In this document: positions 61,097 through 64,000 of the stretch, one piece after another
Position numbering within the stretch: the first letter of the stretch is position 1
Layout of the letters: each line of letters starts with the position of its first letter
DNA from: Gyromitra esculenta
Taxonomy: Eukaryota; Ascomycota; Pezizomycetes; Pezizales; Discinaceae
DNA: 64,000 bases
Assembly: GCA_038503075.1 (NCBI GenBank)
Contig: JBCAML010000006.1
Span: 248,001-312,000, forward strand
Direction: 5' to 3'
Translations under genes and position numbers: made by a program
The notes under the pieces: model-generated
Told to the model about the DNA's origin: nothing
The model's database searches: none
The model's input: the letters and a program-made list of their open reading frames with translations, nothing else

Positions 61097-63666
61097 GACG
61101 TACAGGTTGCCTTTGTCTTTCTTTTGCCTACATAGATCTTTTTTTTTTTTTGCCTTCGGGGTACGTATACAAGAATGCCACAGAATGCAGTGTGAAATTC
61201 TGTATGCGGCCTAGATCCACAGACCCAATTATAACATGGTAAATCTTGGACCTATTATTCGAAAAAGATCTATAGGAATATGAACTCGTGGGGTTTAAAA
61301 CATTGGCTACAAAAACTACATCTCAAATCATTACCATTCCCATGTCAGTGAACACGCTAAGCTATCCCCTAGCACAATGAGGTTGAAATAAAGTACGAAA
61401 CTAAGCCATCATCATCTGCACAGCCACAAAGTATTACCCGTAAATAGAAATCGGGGCCGCCAAGAACACCCTTGATCAACAAGCGATTACCCTTATCGAA
61501 CTCGGGGCCAATAGACTAGCCGGGCCCCGAATGCCTCTTGTTTAATATTAAATTTCTGTTTTGAATTTAAATAATAAAACACTTTCTCGTCCGCCTATAG
61601 CTGCGAGGTGGCCGAGGTCTCATACTGTCAATACGGCTTTCGCGCCTCCCTCTGCGCCTCGCAGGCATGGTTTAGTTTTCGATAAAAGTATTCTCTTCTT
61701 AGCTAACGAATCTTATGTATATTTTACAATAATATCTTCAACTCAGCTTAATGATTGTTGATGTTGGTTAGGGTTCGCCTACTAACTATCGCTAGCCAAA
61801 AGCAACGTTCTACAGACGACCACCCTGCCCCCAACATTCGGGGCACGAACTTTTCTAGACCAACCGAACTGTAGTAGGACAGTTACTCATTGATAGCAAA
61901 CAGGAATTTTCACACCACATTTGAGGGTGGAGCTGCTAAGTTATCATCTTAACTTCGTCATCTATTAACCCAAAACTCTCGTTTCACATTAAAGACTCGC
62001 TGTCATCCCATGGGCGACATACTGCAGCAGCCTGTGAGTCCATTTGTAAGCTTTATTAGAACATAATTTTGCACTAAAATAGGAATTATAGAAAAATAGA
62101 CAGAACATGTGACAATATTGGCTTCTCGATAGTGATTTCTGAGACCTAAATTCCATCTCAATCCCATAGCGCCACTACTTATGGACGAGATAGTGCAATA
62201 GCATCTACAGTAGTAACTCTCATAAGAGGTATAACCTATATGCGGCTGGCGCGGGGAATTACTCGAAATAGCTAGAGTTTACGCCATTCCGATCTGCGCA
62301 ACGATCTGATCTCTTGATTATCCTCTACTAGACCTACTATACCGTGTTTTGTGTCGTGCCGAGATTGCGCAATAGCGAGAACTAACCAAATGAAGTAGGC
62401 TGGAGGGTGTGATGGATTAGGTTTGAGCAAGTGAAAGCCTCAAGAAGCCTCACGACTACCAATCACCAACGATGTTTAGTGTGAAGTAAAGGTGATCCTG
62501 ACGACATTTACCTAACCCACTACCCACTCACCCATCCCTTCAGACTTTATTTGATTAATTCTCACCATTGCAGAATCTCGCCACTGCACAAAACACGGTA
62601 GCTTATAATTAAAACTGAAGCAAGATTGATGGTCCTCGTCACTACACCGTTCAAACTGTTGAAACACCTAGCTTCCTGCTTTGGACAATAGGAGACTCTC
62701 GTTATAAGAATACGGTCAGGATCAGGACATCATATTCTTAGAGGCTATTTATTCTTAACCCGAAAATCGAGTGATAATTGATGATTGGCAATGGGGAAGC
62801 CCTTCCTTTCCCCTGTGCCTCAGGGTCTCATCTGAGTGATTTCGGGTGCCCGAAAAACAAAACAAATTAATTTCAATCCATTCAGTTTCCCAAATTACCG
62901 TAGATTGGAAAATTTTATTGTCACAGCTGGTGACCTGAATCAGTAAAGTACGGTCTCAGGTACTTACCCTCCTAATCCTTCGCTGCTTATAAAAATACTC
63001 TAAAATATTCTTCCCAAAACCTGAAAGATATTCTTTATTAGCGATCCTCTTATTATGCTATACAAAAATCTACGAGACCAGGAAGTGATATTCTCATAGT
63101 GCTTATACTTATTTACAGTACTCTTATAGTAAGAGTCTTCTGAACTATGATAGCATTATGAGCTATGTGCCGAACGAAATAATAAATAAATAGCATTATA
63201 AGTTAAGCAAGCGTGATATACGTACCACCCGACCCACTTGAATAGCTCCAGTATATAATTTATGTGGATTGACTACAACCTATTTATTCAATTATAGATA
63301 TGAATAGTTACACGGGTCCGGAGCAGTGTACAAGAGCAGGGACCTACGGTTACTCCTTTTGCTGGCCTCTGCTGCTATGTTTGTCCTTTTATTATTTCCG
63401 GACCATGTTTCCATGGCATGGCAACCTATACGTAGTAAAAGTCTATTTAGTTTAATACTACTTTTTCCGGCTTTGAAGGTCCAGTAAGACCACCGCAAAC
63501 AGCCACGAATATTTCATACATCGAGTGATAAATCATGACCATCAATCGCCAAACCAGGTGATCCCAGCCGTTCTAAATTAGGTATCATTCCGAGACCCTC
63601 TATTTACAGAGCAGAGACGAATCTCCTACTAATAGTTTAACAACAGCTATTAATACCTATTTATAC

Positions 63667-63990
63667 CTACCACCCCGTATAACCAACTCCGACTATTAAC
63701 CCCCCCAGCACGTAACCGAATCCCAGGTTCAAGCAGACTAGGATAAGAAAGCCCAAACAGATCTCCCTTGCATCCCTCCCCGGAGCCACAGGCAGTTCTC
63801 CGTGAAGGCTAGACTTCCGCATCGACCTTAAGTTCACCACCACCTGGCATAAGTAGAATACTGATATCTCAACTGACATATATCCTACATCTCGATCCAG
63901 ATCTCTTGCAGCGGTTGGTCCCCTCAGACACCACGCACGCAAGTACCGACCAACAATTAAAAAAAAAAAGTTCAAACCCTTAAAACTCAT
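63667..63990 (-). CDS. Possible 3' part of a membrane protein, at the window edge
   Basis: A 107-codon frame that also stays open up to the window end, so it may start outside. It reads smoothly (ARDLDRDVGYMSVEISVFYL) and ends with a Gly/Leu-rich hydrophobic segment (CLGFLILVCLNLGFGYVLGG) that could span a membrane. I recognise no family and cannot exclude chance. Confidence 0.3.
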   Translation of the reverse strand: MSFKGLNFFFLIVGRYLRAWCLRGPTAARDLDRDVGYMSVEISVFYLCQVVVNLRSMRKSSLHGELPVAPGRDAREICLGFLILVCLNLGFGYVLGGLIVGVGYTGW

Positions 63991-64000
63991 GGCAACCGCT

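Larger units (their letters stand above)
59046..63666. other. Intergenic with many simple repeats
   Basis: No supported gene. A 120-codon frame from ATG 60013 has one hydrophobic stretch and no other sign of coding. Poly-T, poly-G and C-runs are frequent at 59.1-60.7 kb. TACATGTA occurs at 59697 and 60252. (AGCT)n lies at about 59618 and (AAAT)n near 63180. Confidence 0.4.

Overview
This is a 64 kb stretch of nuclear DNA from a filamentous ascomycete (Pezizomycotina-type). The evidence is short spliceosomal introns of about 45-220 nt, with GT(A/G)(A/T)G(T/C)-like donors and CTAAC/CTGAC-like branch sites 10-30 nt before a (T/C)AG acceptor. The gene content agrees: an Opi1/CCG-8 type repressor, a ferric reductase, an NADP mannitol/sorbose-type SDR, a fungal DAO-family FAD oxidoreductase and a fungal Myb/SANT-like protein. 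The species cannot be read from the sequence. Genes are sparse (about 14 supported), and long AT-rich stretches carry only repeats and short chance reading frames.

Layout. 1-4.4 kb: no supported gene. 4.4-6.6 kb: a doubtful multi-exon frame followed by a Myb/SANT-like gene. 6.6-11.3 kb: gene-poor, with a 259 bp MITE at 9562-9820. 11.3-12.3 kb: a Cys-rich single-pass membrane protein. 12.3-15.6 kb: microsatellites and an inverted-repeat element. 15.6-17.2 kb: a five-exon serine-rich protein. 18.2-18.8 kb: a compact five-exon RPB9 gene (RNA polymerase II subunit) on the minus strand. 20.2-32.0 kb: three diverged paralogues of a protein with two RRM-like domains (A minus, B plus, C plus), interrupted by a possible Tc1-type relic and a tail-anchored proline-rich protein. 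33.1-36.9 kb: a divergent pair, SDR (minus) and FAD oxidoreductase (plus), sharing a 333 bp promoter. 39.6-40.6 kb: an intronless unknown gene. 41.3 kb: a candidate small secreted peptide precursor with a KR site. 42.8-44.9 kb: a six-exon ferric reductase (minus). 45.5-46.4 kb: a four-exon unknown gene (minus). 46.9-47.3 kb: a decayed frame. 47.3-56.6 kb: no supported gene. 57.0-59.0 kb: the Opi1-type regulator with a low-complexity promoter. 59.0-64 kb: repeats and a possible partial gene at the edge.

The most unusual features are the local RRM-like paralogue family, whose first and last exons are conserved, and a strongly over-represented palindrome, TACATGTA. I counted 18 copies, none in an exon annotated here. 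All exon joins were made by eye from splice signals and reading-frame phase; no search or alignment was run.
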